Assembly: GCA_009780955.1 (NCBI GenBank)
Contig: WQZB01000038.1
Coordinates: forward strand, 1 to 46,840
Source of the DNA: Polyangiaceae bacterium
GTDB lineage: Bacteria > Myxococcota_A > Polyangia > Polyangiales > Polyangiaceae
Direction of reading: 5' to 3'
Length of the DNA: 46,840 nt
Part shown: one piece after another, positions 1 to 9,362 of the stretch
Layout: each line of letters opens with the position of its first letter
How positions within the stretch are numbered: position 1 is the first letter of the stretch
The notes under the pieces: model-generated
Told to the model about the DNA's origin: nothing
What the model saw: only the letters and a program-made list of their open reading frames with translations
Database searches by the model: none
Program-made: the position numbers and the translations under genes

Positions 1-536
1 AACGCCATCAAAAGGCTCGTCGTTTTACTCACCACCATCGCGTGTGTGTTGGCCGTGCCGCAAAGCGCTCACGCCGACGAACGCCAAAATGGTCTACCGG
101 CGTTACCTGCTCCGAACGAAAAATCCATGGCGCCAGGGCCCGCGGCTGCTACGCCTTCGGCCGTTCAGCAACAGCAACCAACGGCGGTTGTCGTGGTGCA
201 AACGCTGTCACCTCCTCCTCCGGGCTACGAGTATAAGCTCAAGCGTGTTGCACGAGAGCCTCGCGCTCCGTAGTGCAGCTTTATGTTCTGGTCGGCGTTG
301 TCTTGACAAGCGCCAAAGTCACTGGAACCTACTCAAGTTCCTATGCCCATTACGACGAAGATTACACATTCAACTACTTCGGCACTCAGCATGGTATTGG
401 TCTCGAATTCCGTCTCTCAAAAAATATTGCGCTGAATGCCGATATTCGCGGCGTTCTCCGCACCTGCATCGGTGGCGACTGCGATGGCACGTCGGGTACC
501 GTTTCGATACGAGGCGGCGCGACCTTTTATTGGTGA
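1..536 (+). pseudogene. Outer-membrane beta-barrel-like protein, 5' truncated by window edge and apparently frameshifted
   Basis: Two short reading frames look like halves of one protein. Positions 1-273 (frame 1, open at the window edge) encode a basic then hydrophobic stretch (KRLVVLLTTIACVLA) ending in a signal-peptidase-like site (SAHA/DE), followed by an Ala/Gln/Pro-rich linker, and stop at 271-273. Positions 273-536 continue in another frame with alternating short segments such as YVLVGVVLTSAKV and LEFRLSKNIALNADIRG, and end in ATFYW; a terminal aromatic residue is typical of outer-membrane barrels. The second half has no signal peptide and no clear ribosome binding site, so a single indel around 250-275 in an originally continuous gene explains it best. 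It could also be two real overlapping ORFs or a sequencing error. No family is recognised. Confidence 0.5.
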
Positions 537-588
537 ACGATCGGGAATAGCAGCGGTTTTTCGCTCGCATTTTGCAAGGCACTTCCCC

Positions 589-2235
589 ATGAAACCTTTT
601 TCGCTTGCCCGCGTGCTCGTTGCTGTTGGCTGCCTCGCATCGTGTAGCAGAAGCTCGTCTCATGCTACCCCGCAGAGCTCACCCGACGGCGGGGTCGTCG
701 CCCTCGCTCCTCCTCTCGCCTCCGGTCCTGCATTTTCGTTCGTGCCAGCCAAGGGCCCGGTGTACGTTCGGCGCGGGCAAGTCACGAGCATTCCCATTAC
801 CATCACGCGAAGCCATGCACCCGGAAGCGACATTCAAGTCACGATAACAAGCAAGCCCAACGGCGTTTCCGTGGCACCGCTCACCATTGCGGCCGGTTCG
901 AGCACCGGGGAGCTTGCCATTACCGTCGACAAGTCCATGGCGCAAGGTGCTTTGAAGGACGATTTGGTACTTCAAGGCTCTCCGCCGGGCGCATCCGCCA
1001 CGGCAACCATGAATCTGCCGCTTTTCGTGAGAGGCAAGCGCGGCGAATTCGATACCACCTTCGCGCCTGGCGGTGTGTACGAAAACATAGAAAAAAAATA
1101 TTATAGTATACCCATAGTTGTTTCGCAAAGTGATGGCAAAATCCTTATTGGGGCATGGATTGATGGTGTATGGCACACTAACGATCGGGGTTCAGTCGGC
1201 TGGAGCGAGGTGATTCGCTTGAACGCCGATGGCTCGGTCGATTCAACATTTCGCGCTCCCTTCATACAAACGGCTTCTGGTGGCGACGTTTACGGCCTGA
1301 CCGCATACCCAGACGGTCGCGTCGTAACGATCACGCTAGACTACATCATTCGCTACACGGCCACCGGTACTCCCGACGTAACATTCAATAAAATAGGCTC
1401 TGTTTCGACTGATTCATTAATCTCTGCCGGCAAGAATTCTTTTTACCCAGAAGACGTCGTCGCCGTAGGACAGGATGACAGCATCTACGTCGGCGGAAGC
1501 GCCAAAGTCTCCAACAACGGCCCCGGAACGAAATACGCATTCCTCCAAATCCCGGCCAACGGGCAGGGAAACACGCGAGGCATGCACGGCTGCTCAGGGG
1601 CTTGGGATAAGACCAATGAATCGCAGTACATTACCAAGTTGTCTCTGCTTTCAACGGGCGCGCTTGTTTTTGCCGGTACCGGCACGGTGAAGGGCCTCTC
1701 CACTAGCCGAGATGGCGTAGGTGTTGGTCGGTACAACCAGCCGACGTCTTGTGCCCTTGACCCGAACTACGGAAACAAAGGAATATGGTACTCTAAGGCT
1801 TGGCACCATTTGGAAGACGCGGTGTTCGAAGCCGATGGAAGCGTTGATTTGCTCGTGAGCAACGGCGTAACTCCAGAAGTCTATTCGATTGTTCGCATCA
1901 ACAAAAACGGCAATCTCGAGGCCAAGGTGGATTTGCCGCTTTACGCTGCTAGCGGCATCACACGTGTGCCCGATGGCCGCTACCTTGTTGCTGGAGGCCA
2001 CGAGCAGCCGGTAGGAAAAAATTCCATGGCCGTTGCCTGTTACACCTCGGATTTGAAGCCTGATACGTCCATTGGCAAGCAAGGCGTCGCTATCATGCCC
2101 GTCTCCACCACCTTGTCCGATTATGGGTCTGAGCGAAAAATTGGACTGCGCGCCGTGTACACGCCCGACGGCTCGCGCACAGTGGTTGTGGGCAGAATAG
2201 ACTCGCACCTCGTCGTGGCACGCATTTGGAATTAG
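589..2235 (+). CDS. Delta-60-type repeat lipoprotein (copy 1)
   Basis: A 548-residue protein. The ATG at 589 is chosen because it follows AAGG and opens directly into a lipoprotein signal peptide (MKPFSLARVLVAVGCLASC; lipobox LASC). Residues about 45-165 form a beta-rich N-terminal domain (PVYVRRGQVTSIPITITRS). Then come repeats of the type SDGKILIGAW / RLNADGSVDSTF / AYPDGRVVTI / EADGSVDLLV, which match the delta-60 repeat family known mainly from Deltaproteobacteria and expected to fold as a beta-propeller. Two paralogues lie at the other end of the window and share the C-terminus HLVVARIWN. The likely location is the envelope, anchored by lipid. No enzymatic motif is visible and the biochemical role is unknown. 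It lies 52 bp after the damaged barrel gene and converges on the hydrolase gene. Confidence 0.85.
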   Translation: MKPFSLARVLVAVGCLASCSRSSSHATPQSSPDGGVVALAPPLASGPAFSFVPAKGPVYVRRGQVTSIPITITRSHAPGSDIQVTITSKPNGVSVAPLTIAAGSSTGELAITVDKSMAQGALKDDLVLQGSPPGASATATMNLPLFVRGKRGEFDTTFAPGGVYENIEKKYYSIPIVVSQSDGKILIGAWIDGVWHTNDRGSVGWSEVIRLNADGSVDSTFRAPFIQTASGGDVYGLTAYPDGRVVTITLDYIIRYTATGTPDVTFNKIGSVSTDSLISAGKNSFYPEDVVAVGQDDSIYVGGSAKVSNNGPGTKYAFLQIPANGQGNTRGMHGCSGAWDKTNESQYITKLSLLSTGALVFAGTGTVKGLSTSRDGVGVGRYNQPTSCALDPNYGNKGIWYSKAWHHLEDAVFEADGSVDLLVSNGVTPEVYSIVRINKNGNLEAKVDLPLYAASGITRVPDGRYLVAGGHEQPVGKNSMAVACYTSDLKPDTSIGKQGVAIMPVSTTLSDYGSERKIGLRAVYTPDGSRTVVVGRIDSHLVVARIWN

Positions 2236-2413
2236 AGCGTGTTCCTGGGGTCCGATGGGAAAGACGCCGAAAAGTGGGCCCTTTGAAAAAATGGGTACAC
2301 CCTTGCGCCTATGGGAATTTTTGCAGTCGCAGTTGCCGTTACTGTGATTCTGTTCGACGCACGCGATTTCATCAATCGGCGCCGCCGCCCTTCTGCGTAA
2401 CCGCGATGGCTAT

Positions 2414-2441
2414 GGCGGCGGAGAAAGGCATCTCCGCCGCC
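2414..2441. terminator. Perfect GC-rich hairpin between convergent genes
   Basis: An 11-bp perfect stem (GGCGGCGGAGA / TCTCCGCCGCC) with a 6-nt loop lies between the 3' ends of the delta-60 gene and the hydrolase gene. The position suits a bidirectional terminator. No run of T follows on either strand, so intrinsic termination is not certain. The rest of 2236-2494 holds nothing else I recognise. Confidence 0.45.
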
Positions 2442-2494
2442 ACAAGTCACCAAGTCACCTCAAAGCCGGTTACGGCGTCAAGTTGGCTAAGCGC

Positions 2495-3541
2495 CTATTG
2501 GCTTTGCCCGTAGATCTGTAGATTGAGCGCTTTTTCTCGTGCCTCTTGCTCGGCGATTGCCTTTTCGTTGTCAGCTAGTTTTTTTGCCCGTAGATTAGCC
2601 ATATCCTTGTCGACCTGAGCCTTATTCTTGGTCATAGCGTTCGTGTATACGGTTTCATTTTCAGTGTAGTAGCCAGCATTTTTGAGAAGGTGAGCCGTTT
2701 CTTGGGGGTCGCCACTGTTGATGGCCTTGAGGATTTCTGGGCGCTTGGCATAGTAATCGACTAGGGCTATCGCGCCTTCCTTGAGTGATCCGTAAGCTCG
2801 AAAACGGGTGACGGGGTGCGGTGGATCGAAGACCACAAGTTTTTTGCCATCGGATGGATTAGGCCACTTGTTCTTCTGGATTTCTTCGTTGGTTGCGATG
2901 TGTGCGTTGCTCCTTTTGACCCAATTGTCTGCTATTTCAGGCGAATAGCGCTCCCGAGTGCCTGTCAGATAGTGGTGCGGGACATCGGTGCCAGCCTTCA
3001 TGTTGCCAAGATTATAATTAAAGCAGTAACGACCATTGCCTGTTTCACCCCGGACTTGCGCCATGAGGACGTGAACCCCTTGCTCGGTAAGCACAGGCTT
3101 TCCGTCTTGGCCGTACACGTTTCCCAGGGCTTCGGCGAGGTCCTGTGTGGTCGGTGTTGTCCGATTGACGCTGATCTCATTCGCATTTTTCGTATAGTAA
3201 TGCCCTGGTGGCCTGCTGACAGTTTTTGCTTGAGCAGCTGCTGTTCCGTTCGACTGTGTCGCCTGCTCATTGGGCCGATCGGTTCTGGCTTGCGCTGCCT
3301 GGTGATTGGGTGCATTCGCTGGTTTTGCGTTTGGTTTCTGGTTCGTGGTGCCCGCAAACATTTCCGCTGGGTATTCGATGGGATGATCCATCTCCGGCGG
3401 CGCATGCGTCGAGCTTCGCGTCTCTGATGGGTTGGTGTTGGATGGATTCGTGTTGGTGTTGATTGTGGAGGGTTGTGCCGAAGGCGGCGGACCGTACTGG
3501 CGCGTGCGAGACGCGCCATCATTTGAGATTGAATTAACCAT
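2495..3541 (-). CDS. Lysozyme-like peptidoglycan hydrolase with disordered N-terminus
   Basis: The start at 3541 (MVNSISNDGASR, 348 aa) is chosen because a GGGG-type Shine-Dalgarno lies just upstream and longer versions would run into the divergent sigma-factor gene. Residues 1-115 are low-complexity, rich in Asn, Pro, Thr and Gln. Residues about 133-300 carry a lysozyme-superfamily pattern: RGETGNG with candidate catalytic Glu166, then FNYNLGNMKAG, then FRAYGSLKEGAIALVDYYAKR, as in glucosaminidase and transglycosylase domains. The tail is charged and helical. No signal peptide or membrane segment is visible, so if it acts on the wall it must leave by lysis or a specialised secretion route. 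The exact glycosidase class cannot be fixed by eye. Confidence 0.75.
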   Translation of the reverse strand: MVNSISNDGASRTRQYGPPPSAQPSTINTNTNPSNTNPSETRSSTHAPPEMDHPIEYPAEMFAGTTNQKPNAKPANAPNHQAAQARTDRPNEQATQSNGTAAAQAKTVSRPPGHYYTKNANEISVNRTTPTTQDLAEALGNVYGQDGKPVLTEQGVHVLMAQVRGETGNGRYCFNYNLGNMKAGTDVPHHYLTGTRERYSPEIADNWVKRSNAHIATNEEIQKNKWPNPSDGKKLVVFDPPHPVTRFRAYGSLKEGAIALVDYYAKRPEILKAINSGDPQETAHLLKNAGYYTENETVYTNAMTKNKAQVDKDMANLRAKKLADNEKAIAEQEAREKALNLQIYGQSQ

Positions 3542-3640
3542 ACAACCCCACTCGACCTTTTTCGCCGAGTGTTTCGTCGATGACCAAAAATCGACATGCG
3601 ACCAGCGACTGGGCTCGCCCGAATCTGCCGTGGCAATAAT

Positions 3641-3646
3641 ATTATA
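3641..3646 (-). promoter_or_regulatory. Candidate -10 element in the divergent spacer
   Basis: The 157-bp spacer between the divergent hydrolase and sigma-factor genes contains one AT-rich island. On the minus strand it reads TATAAT about 95 bp upstream of the hydrolase start. No convincing -35 box is seen at the right spacing, so this is a weak candidate. Confidence 0.25.
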
Positions 3647-3698
3647 ACAAAACGCTTTGTTTGACCCGGCCTGTCCGCGCGGTAGAGACAGACGGAGC

Positions 3699-4541
3699 AT
3701 GGCGACGCCACCCCCTAATTCTGTTGGCTCTGTTGACTCTGCCGGCGACCTCAGCGACGTCATTGCGCGCGCCAAAAGCGGAGACCGCCAGGCCCTTGAA
3801 ACCGTGCTTGCCTCCGTGGCTCCTGCAATTCACCGCTTCAGCATGCGCATGTGCCGCAACGTGCACGACGCCGAGGACGTGGTTCAAGACACGCTGCTCA
3901 ACATTGCCCGTCACATTGGTGACTTCGAAGGTCGCTCATCGCTATCGAGCTGGGTTTTTGCCATTACGCGAAGCGCGTGCGCAAGAAAGCGCCGCGGGCT
4001 CAAAAATCAGCCGTCAGTGGACGACACCCATCTTGTGCACACCCAAGATCTGGCTCCGTCGCCCGAGGCTCGCGCGTCCGACCAAGAGCTCGCTTCCTCG
4101 CTCTCCACGGCGCTCAATGCTTTGGTCGACGACTACCGCGAGGTCATTCTCTTGCGCGACGTCGAGGGCCTTTCGGCTCCCGAGGCTGCGAGTGTGCTTG
4201 GCATTTCCGTTGACGCACTCAAAAGCCGTTTACACCGAGCGCGCGAAGCACTTCGCACGGCCCTTCGGCCGCTGCTCGAACCCAGAATCGATCGCAGCGG
4301 CCCCACGAGTTGCCCCGATGTCGTCGCGCTCTGGTCGAAAAAGCTCGAAGGCGATTTGAGTCCGGCCGATTGCTCGTCAATGGAAAAGCACCTTGCAAGC
4401 TGCGCCTCGTGCGGCTCCGCATGCGGCGCGCTAAAAAGCGCTCTTTTCGCATGCCAGCGCATTCGCACCGAGCAGGTGCCGCCGGCGATTCAGGCGCGAG
4501 TGAAGGCTGCAATGCGAGCCTGGACCTCTAGACCGCTTTGA
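3699..4541 (+). CDS. ECF-type RNA polymerase sigma factor with C-terminal zinc-finger (anti-sigma-like) domain
   Basis: A 280-residue sigma-70 family protein. The ATG at 3699 follows GGAG; the longer TTG-started frame has no support. The first 100 residues carry region 2 (AEDVVQDTLLNIARH, then SSLSSWVFAITRSACARKRR). Residues about 140-190 are region 4 with a helix-turn-helix (LSAPEAASVLGISVDALKSR). The C-terminal part has a zf-HC2-like motif, HLASCASCGSAC (HxxxCxxC), as in zinc-binding anti-sigma domains. Regulator and effector may therefore be fused in one polypeptide that responds to redox or metal state; this is inference. The last residues and the TGA stop lie inside a 39-bp repeat of family A, so the original C-terminus may have differed. 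Confidence 0.9.
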   Translation: MATPPPNSVGSVDSAGDLSDVIARAKSGDRQALETVLASVAPAIHRFSMRMCRNVHDAEDVVQDTLLNIARHIGDFEGRSSLSSWVFAITRSACARKRRGLKNQPSVDDTHLVHTQDLAPSPEARASDQELASSLSTALNALVDDYREVILLRDVEGLSAPEAASVLGISVDALKSRLHRAREALRTALRPLLEPRIDRSGPTSCPDVVALWSKKLEGDLSPADCSSMEKHLASCASCGSACGALKSALFACQRIRTEQVPPAIQARVKAAMRAWTSRPL

Positions 4542-4567
4542 ACTCGCGTCAACTTGAAAGCGGTCTA
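4529..4567. repeat. Family A MITE-like repeat, 39-bp internally deleted copy
   Basis: It reads TAGACCGCTTT at the left and AACTTGAAAGCGGTCTA at the right, so both ends are kept and the centre is lost. It begins and ends with TA. The 9-bp inverted ends (GACCGCTTT / AAAGCGGTC) can form a hairpin with a 17-nt loop. It supplies the TGA stop (4539-4541) of the sigma-factor gene. Confidence 0.8.
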
Positions 4568-4627
4568 CCAGTTGCGGGCTAGTCCGCGAATCCTTTGGGG
4601 GTCCTGTTGGCTCCCACGCAGTCAACC

Positions 4628-5776
4628 ATGAACCGATTCTTTGTAAGTGCGCTTGGTTTTTCCGCGCTCGTCTTGGCGGCATGCAAGCACACCGAGGCGC
4701 ATTCTGCTCCACCCGAAGGCCCGGCGGTGGCTGTGAGCATTGCTCCGGCGCACGAAGAAGAGTTGCCTATCGTTTACCGTGCGAGCGGCACCGTTCGTGG
4801 CCGCAACACGACAACGCTCATAAGCAAAACAACGGGGTATGTTCGCAACGTTCTCGTGCAAGCCGACGATCGCGTGACGGCAGGGCAGCTGCTTGTCAAG
4901 CTCGAGGCCAACGACGTCCAGGCCCAGGTTGCGCGAAACACGGCGACGGTGGGTCAGCTCACGAATAACAAAGTCGAAGCGGAAAATGCTCTCGCGGCCG
5001 CTCGCGCCAACGCGAAAATCGCGAAATCATCTTTTGATCGTGCCGCGCAGCTTCTCAAAGACAACGCGATTCCGCAGCAGCAATTCGACGAGGCCGAAGC
5101 GCAATGGCATGGCGCCGAAGCGCAAGAAAAAGCGGCGCAGGCGCGTGTGCGCGCCGCGGGCTCGGGCATCGCCGCGGCGAACGCCGAGCTTGCCCAGGCA
5201 AACGCAACGCTTGGCTACGCGGACATTGTTGCGCCGTTTGCAGGGCGCGTGCTCGAGCGGCGTGTCGATCCGGGCGCGCTCGCCGCTCCAGGAACGCCGC
5301 TCGTGGTCGTTTCCGACGAAGGTGGCCTGCGTGTGGAAGCCGCGGTCGAAGAATCGTACGCCGACGACGTGAAGGTGGGCGACGACGTGAACATTTCCAT
5401 TGGAACGTTAGCGCCCATGACTGGCAAAGTTGGTGAAATCGTGCCCCATATCGATACGAATTCACGATCGTTTTTGGTCAAAGTGGATTTGCCTCCCGAT
5501 GCTGGGGCTCTTCGCCCAGGAACGTACGCCCATGTGGGGTTTGTCGTCGGCTCTAGCCCCCACCTCGTCGTGCCCACCACCGCCATGACCTCTCTTGGTG
5601 CGCTCGATCGTGTTTTTACGGTGGATTCGAAGCGAGCGCGAATGCGAATGATCACACGAGGCGAAACGGTGGGCCAGTGGACAGAAATTTTGTCCGGCCT
5701 GACAAAGGGCGACAACGTCGTTGTCACGCCTCCGCCTGATTTGCGTGACGGCATGCCTGTCGAGGTTCGGCCATGA
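4628..5776 (+). CDS. RND efflux periplasmic adaptor (membrane fusion protein), lipoprotein
   Basis: A 382-residue HlyD/AcrA-type adaptor. The start at 4628 opens a lipoprotein signal (FSALVLAAC). A short beta segment leads into a lipoyl-like half ([25 protein letters not shown]), then a long Ala/Gln/Glu-rich alpha-hairpin (about residues 85-195), the second lipoyl half ([21 protein letters not shown]), a beta-barrel and the membrane-proximal domain ([17 protein letters not shown]). It bridges the inner-membrane pump encoded next to an outer-membrane channel not present in this window. The stop overlaps the pump start by 4 nt (ATGA), so the two genes are surely co-transcribed and translationally coupled. 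The substrate cannot be read from the sequence. Confidence 0.93.
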   Translation: MNRFFVSALGFSALVLAACKHTEAHSAPPEGPAVAVSIAPAHEEELPIVYRASGTVRGRNTTTLISKTTGYVRNVLVQADDRVTAGQLLVKLEANDVQAQVARNTATVGQLTNNKVEAENALAAARANAKIAKSSFDRAAQLLKDNAIPQQQFDEAEAQWHGAEAQEKAAQARVRAAGSGIAAANAELAQANATLGYADIVAPFAGRVLERRVDPGALAAPGTPLVVVSDEGGLRVEAAVEESYADDVKVGDDVNISIGTLAPMTGKVGEIVPHIDTNSRSFLVKVDLPPDAGALRPGTYAHVGFVVGSSPHLVVPTTAMTSLGALDRVFTVDSKRARMRMITRGETVGQWTEILSGLTKGDNVVVTPPPDLRDGMPVEVRP

Positions 5777-8700
5777 GTGGCGGCGCCACCATGACTGGCA
5801 AGCTCGGGCCCGCTGGCAAGCTTGCACGCGCATTCATTCACTCGAAGCTCACGCCTCTGATTCTCGTTGCTTCGGTGATTCTCGGTGCGTTTGCCGTCTG
5901 GCGTCTGCCGCGCGAAGAAGAGCCTCAAATCATCGTGCCCATGAGCGACGTCATCGTTTCGATGCCGGGCGCCACGCCGAAAGAGGTCGAAGAGCGTGTG
6001 ACGAAACCGCTCGAGCGGCTTCTTTGGGAAATCCCCGGCGTCGAATACTTGTATTCTACAACAATGGAAGGGCAGTGCCAAGTCATTGTTCGATTCTTCG
6101 TGGGCGAGGACGAAGAACGCGCCATGGTGCGTCTTACCCAGAAGCTCGCGGCCCACGCCGACATCATTCCGCCTGGCGCATCGCCTCCGCTCATCAAGCC
6201 GCGATCGATCGACGATGTTCCGATTTTGGCACTTACGTTGTGGAGTAAAAGGTATTCAGGTTACGAGCTTCGACGCATTGCCGCCGAGTTGCAAGAGCAG
6301 GTCAAGCAAGTCGAGGGTGTGAGTGAAGTCACGCTCACAGGCGGTGAGCGGCGAACCGTTCGTGTTCTGGTCGACGCCGAGCGGCTTTCTGCGCATCGCC
6401 TCTCCCCCGAGATGGTCATGGAGGCACTGCGAGGCGCCAACGAGCGACTTTCCGCAGGTTCGATGGCCACTGGCAATCGCGAATTTTTGCTCGAAACCGG
6501 CACCGTGCTGACGAATGCAAAAGACGTGGGCAACGTCGTGGTTGGCGCTTCCGACGGCAGGCTCGTATTTTTGCGCGATGTGGCCTCCGTCGTTGACGGG
6601 CCCGACGAGCCTTCCACCTACGTTCGTTTTGGCGCGGGTGCGGCGGCCGAAGGCGAAAGCCGGCACCTTGGCACCGAGGCCGTGCCAGCGGTGACGCTTT
6701 CGGTTGCCAAGCATAAAGGCCGAAATGCCGTTTGGGTCGTTGACGACGTCATGCGGAAAGTCGATCCCCTTCGCGGCTCGCTCCTTCCCGGGGATGTCGA
6801 GCTGTCGGTCACGCGCGATTACGGAGCCACGGCCGCCGAAAAGAGCAACGAGCTACTGTTCCATATGGGCATTGCCGTTGTCAGCGTTGGTTTCCTCATT
6901 TGGCTGGCTTTGGGCAAGCGTGAAAGCGGCATCGTGATGCTTGCCATTCCGGCAACGCTGGCCCTCACACTCACTGTCTTTTACCTTTACGGTTACACGC
7001 TCAATCGCATTACGCTGTTTGCACTCATCTTTTCAATTGGCATTCTCGTCGATGACGCCATCGTGATCGTCGAGAACATCGCGCGCCACGCGCGCCTGCC
7101 CGAGAATCGCGGGCGCGATCTTGCCGAGGTGGCCGTTCGCGCCGTCGACGAAGTCGGCAACCCGACCATTTTAGCGACCATGACGGTCATTGCCGCCATT
7201 CTTCCCATGGCTTTCGTGGGTGGATTGATGGGACCTTACATGAGGCCCATTCCCGTGGGTGCATCGGCGGCCATGCTTTTCTCGCTTCTCGTCGCGTTCA
7301 TCGTCACGCCGTGGGCCACGGTGCGAATGCTTGGCAAGGGGCACCACGCGGGCGACGAAGACGAAGGGCGCTTGACCCGATTTTATCGGAATGTCATGGG
7401 CGCATTGTTGCATGTTGCACGATTGCGGACCGCATTCCTTGGCGGCGTGGCCATTCTTCTCGTTCTTGCCATGTCGCTCGTCGCGGTGAAGTGGGTGCGC
7501 GTGAAAATGCTGCCCTTCGACAACAAGAGCGAGTTTCAAGTCATTGTCGACATGCCCGAGGGTACCACGCTCGAACAGACTTCCCGCGTGACGCAAGCGC
7601 TTGCCGAGGTCATTCGAAACCAACCGGAAGTAACCAATTATCAAGAGTACGTTGGGACCTCAGGGCCTTACAACTTCAATGGTCTTGTCCGGCATTACTT
7701 TCTGCGCCAGGGGTCCAACGTTGCCGACATCCAGGTAAACCTCGTCGACAAGTCCGAGCGCAAAGCGCAGAGTCATGCCATTGCCAAACGGGTTCGCGAT
7801 GCGATGGTGCCCATTGCCAATCGCTATGGCGCTCGCATCAAAGTGGCCGAGGTGCCGCCTGGCCCGCCGGTGCTCGAAACCATGGTCGCCGAGATTTATG
7901 GCCCTGATTACCAACGCTCCATCGAGATTGCGAAAGACGTGCGTGATCGCTTCGAGAAAACCAACGGCGTCGTGGACGTCGATTGGTATGTCGAAGACGA
8001 TCAACCAAAGTATCGTTTTGTTGTGGATCAAGAAAAAGCTGCGCTCAACGGCGTAAGCAAAATGGATGTGGTCAACGCACTTCGGCTTGCGAGTGCTGGA
8101 GGGACCGCCGGCCTTTTGCACGACGAACGCGAGAAGGAAGACGTGCCGATCGTGGTGCGCCTCGACCGCCCATCGCGCTCGGACCTATCGCGTTTGCAGA
8201 ACATTCGCGTGGCCGGGCGCGACGGAAGCTACGTGAGCATTGGCGAGCTCGTGGAGCCCGAGCTCGTCACCAGCAACAAGAGCATTTACCACAAAAATCT
8301 CATGCCTGTGGTGTACGTCACCGCCGATGTGGCGGGCGCGATAGAAAGCCCGGTTTATGCCATTTTGCAGCTTGGGAAAGAGCTCGACGGCATGAAATTG
8401 CCCGAAGGCTATTCGCTCGAGCAGCACACTTCGTCGCAACCGTTTCACACCGACAAGTATGCGATGAAGTGGGACGGCGAATGGCACATCACCTACGAAG
8501 TGTTTCGCGATCTCGGAGCTGCTTTCGCCGCGGTGCTCGTCCTTATTTATGTATTGAATGTGGCGTGGTTTCAGTCGTTTCAAACGCCGCTCGTGATCAT
8601 GAGCGCGATTCCGTTCTCGCTCGTTGGTATTTTGCCGGCGCACGGTATTTTGAATGCCTTCTTCACCGCCACGTCAATGATTGGATTTATTGCCGGCGCC

Positions 8701-9048
8701 GGAATCGTGGTACGCAATTCGATCATTCTGGTCGATTTCGTCGAGCAGCGGCTCGCCGAGGGGGCGCCGCTCGACCAGGCGGTGATCGACGCGGGTGCGA
8801 TTCGATTTCGCCCCATGTTGCTGACTGCCGCAGCCGTCATCGTGGGCGCGTTCGTCATTCTTTTCGACCCTATTTTCCAAGGGCTCGCGATTTCGCTCAT
8901 GGCCGGAGAAGTCGCGTCGCTCGCGCTCTCGCGCATGACCGTTCCCATCGTTTATTTCCTCATGAAACGACGAGAGGCGCGCGTGGCGGAAAAAAAGCAC
9001 CATGTGCCAAGCCCAACGCCATCGCAAGAACTTGGTGCCGCCGAATGA
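5773..9048 (+). CDS. RND-family efflux pump, inner-membrane permease
   Basis: A 1,091-residue protein, normal for AcrB/MexB-type pumps. It has a first transmembrane helix near residue 30, a large periplasmic loop, then a helix bundle with the proton-relay motif [13 protein letters not shown] (adjacent Asp pair in TM4). A second half repeats the pattern (periplasmic loop, then [13 protein letters not shown] and later [13 protein letters not shown]). The two-fold repeat and the Asp pair show a proton-driven pump. The C-terminus is short and charged. Subfamily (multidrug or other) is not determinable by eye. It sits directly behind its adaptor; no TolC-like gene follows. Base and codon use resemble the neighbours, in contrast to the second RND pump at 18524. 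Confidence 0.95.
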   Translation: MSGGATMTGKLGPAGKLARAFIHSKLTPLILVASVILGAFAVWRLPREEEPQIIVPMSDVIVSMPGATPKEVEERVTKPLERLLWEIPGVEYLYSTTMEGQCQVIVRFFVGEDEERAMVRLTQKLAAHADIIPPGASPPLIKPRSIDDVPILALTLWSKRYSGYELRRIAAELQEQVKQVEGVSEVTLTGGERRTVRVLVDAERLSAHRLSPEMVMEALRGANERLSAGSMATGNREFLLETGTVLTNAKDVGNVVVGASDGRLVFLRDVASVVDGPDEPSTYVRFGAGAAAEGESRHLGTEAVPAVTLSVAKHKGRNAVWVVDDVMRKVDPLRGSLLPGDVELSVTRDYGATAAEKSNELLFHMGIAVVSVGFLIWLALGKRESGIVMLAIPATLALTLTVFYLYGYTLNRITLFALIFSIGILVDDAIVIVENIARHARLPENRGRDLAEVAVRAVDEVGNPTILATMTVIAAILPMAFVGGLMGPYMRPIPVGASAAMLFSLLVAFIVTPWATVRMLGKGHHAGDEDEGRLTRFYRNVMGALLHVARLRTAFLGGVAILLVLAMSLVAVKWVRVKMLPFDNKSEFQVIVDMPEGTTLEQTSRVTQALAEVIRNQPEVTNYQEYVGTSGPYNFNGLVRHYFLRQGSNVADIQVNLVDKSERKAQSHAIAKRVRDAMVPIANRYGARIKVAEVPPGPPVLETMVAEIYGPDYQRSIEIAKDVRDRFEKTNGVVDVDWYVEDDQPKYRFVVDQEKAALNGVSKMDVVNALRLASAGGTAGLLHDEREKEDVPIVVRLDRPSRSDLSRLQNIRVAGRDGSYVSIGELVEPELVTSNKSIYHKNLMPVVYVTADVAGAIESPVYAILQLGKELDGMKLPEGYSLEQHTSSQPFHTDKYAMKWDGEWHITYEVFRDLGAAFAAVLVLIYVLNVAWFQSFQTPLVIMSAIPFSLVGILPAHGILNAFFTATSMIGFIAGAGIVVRNSIILVDFVEQRLAEGAPLDQAVIDAGAIRFRPMLLTAAAVIVGAFVILFDPIFQGLAISLMAGEVASLALSRMTVPIVYFLMKRREARVAEKKHHVPSPTPSQELGAAE

Positions 9049-9094
9049 TCAATGCTGCCGCGCTCTCGCCGTCGCCTTGGCGCAGAGCGCGCAT

Positions 9095-9125
9095 GAGCCG
9101 AACCCGATTCACGGGCCCTTGGCTC
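9095..9125 (+). terminator. Hairpin downstream of the RND operon
   Basis: An interrupted stem (GAGCC...GGCTC enclosing CCCG-ATTCA-CGGG) lies 47 bp after the pump stop and before the next Shine-Dalgarno. It is followed by TTAAG rather than a T-run. It may be a weak terminator or attenuator. The rest of 9049-9171 shows only a short direct repeat, CTAACCCA(C/T). Confidence 0.35.
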
Positions 9126-9159
9126 TTAAGCTAACCCACGCTAACCCATACCCCAGAAG

Positions 9160-9166
9160 AAGGAGA
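9160..9166 (+). promoter_or_regulatory. Strong ribosome binding site for the small CxxC protein
   Basis: AAGGAGA lies 5 nt before the ATG at 9172. It is among the strongest Shine-Dalgarno sequences in the window and supports translation of this very short gene. Confidence 0.8.
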
Positions 9167-9171
9167 CAACC

Positions 9172-9351
9172 ATGTGCCGTCGAGTTGAATGCAGTGAGTG
9201 TCACAAGCCTACCTATGCAGGTTGCGGAATGCACATCGAGCAAGTGCTAGGCGATGTCCCGCCGGAAGAGCGTTGCAAGTGTCGAGAGAAAAAGAAAGAG
9301 GAAGGACAAGGAACCGATAAGTCTTTTCTGCGTCGGTTGTTTGGAAACTGA
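9172..9351 (+). CDS. Small cysteine-rich CxxC protein (59 aa)
   Basis: The protein begins MCRRVECSECHKPTYAGCGM, continues HIEQVLGDVPPEERCKCREK, and ends in a short basic tail. The cysteines (CSEC, AGCG, CKC) together with His residues suggest a zinc-binding knuckle. From memory, closely similar small proteins (MCRxVxCxxCxKxTWxGCGxH pattern) are widespread in bacteria and also occur in fungi and plants, without an assigned function. It has a strong ribosome binding site and lies 11 bp before a DsbA-fold gene, so a joint transcript and a thiol or metal-related role are possible; that link is inference. Confidence 0.85.
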   Translation: MCRRVECSECHKPTYAGCGMHIEQVLGDVPPEERCKCREKKKEEGQGTDKSFLRRLFGN

Positions 9352-9362
9352 AAGAACGGCCC

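Noticed and set aside
3542-3775. Longer start for the hydrolase gene at 3775
   Set aside because: It would overlap the well-supported sigma-factor gene, and the extra residues show no signal peptide or conserved pattern.
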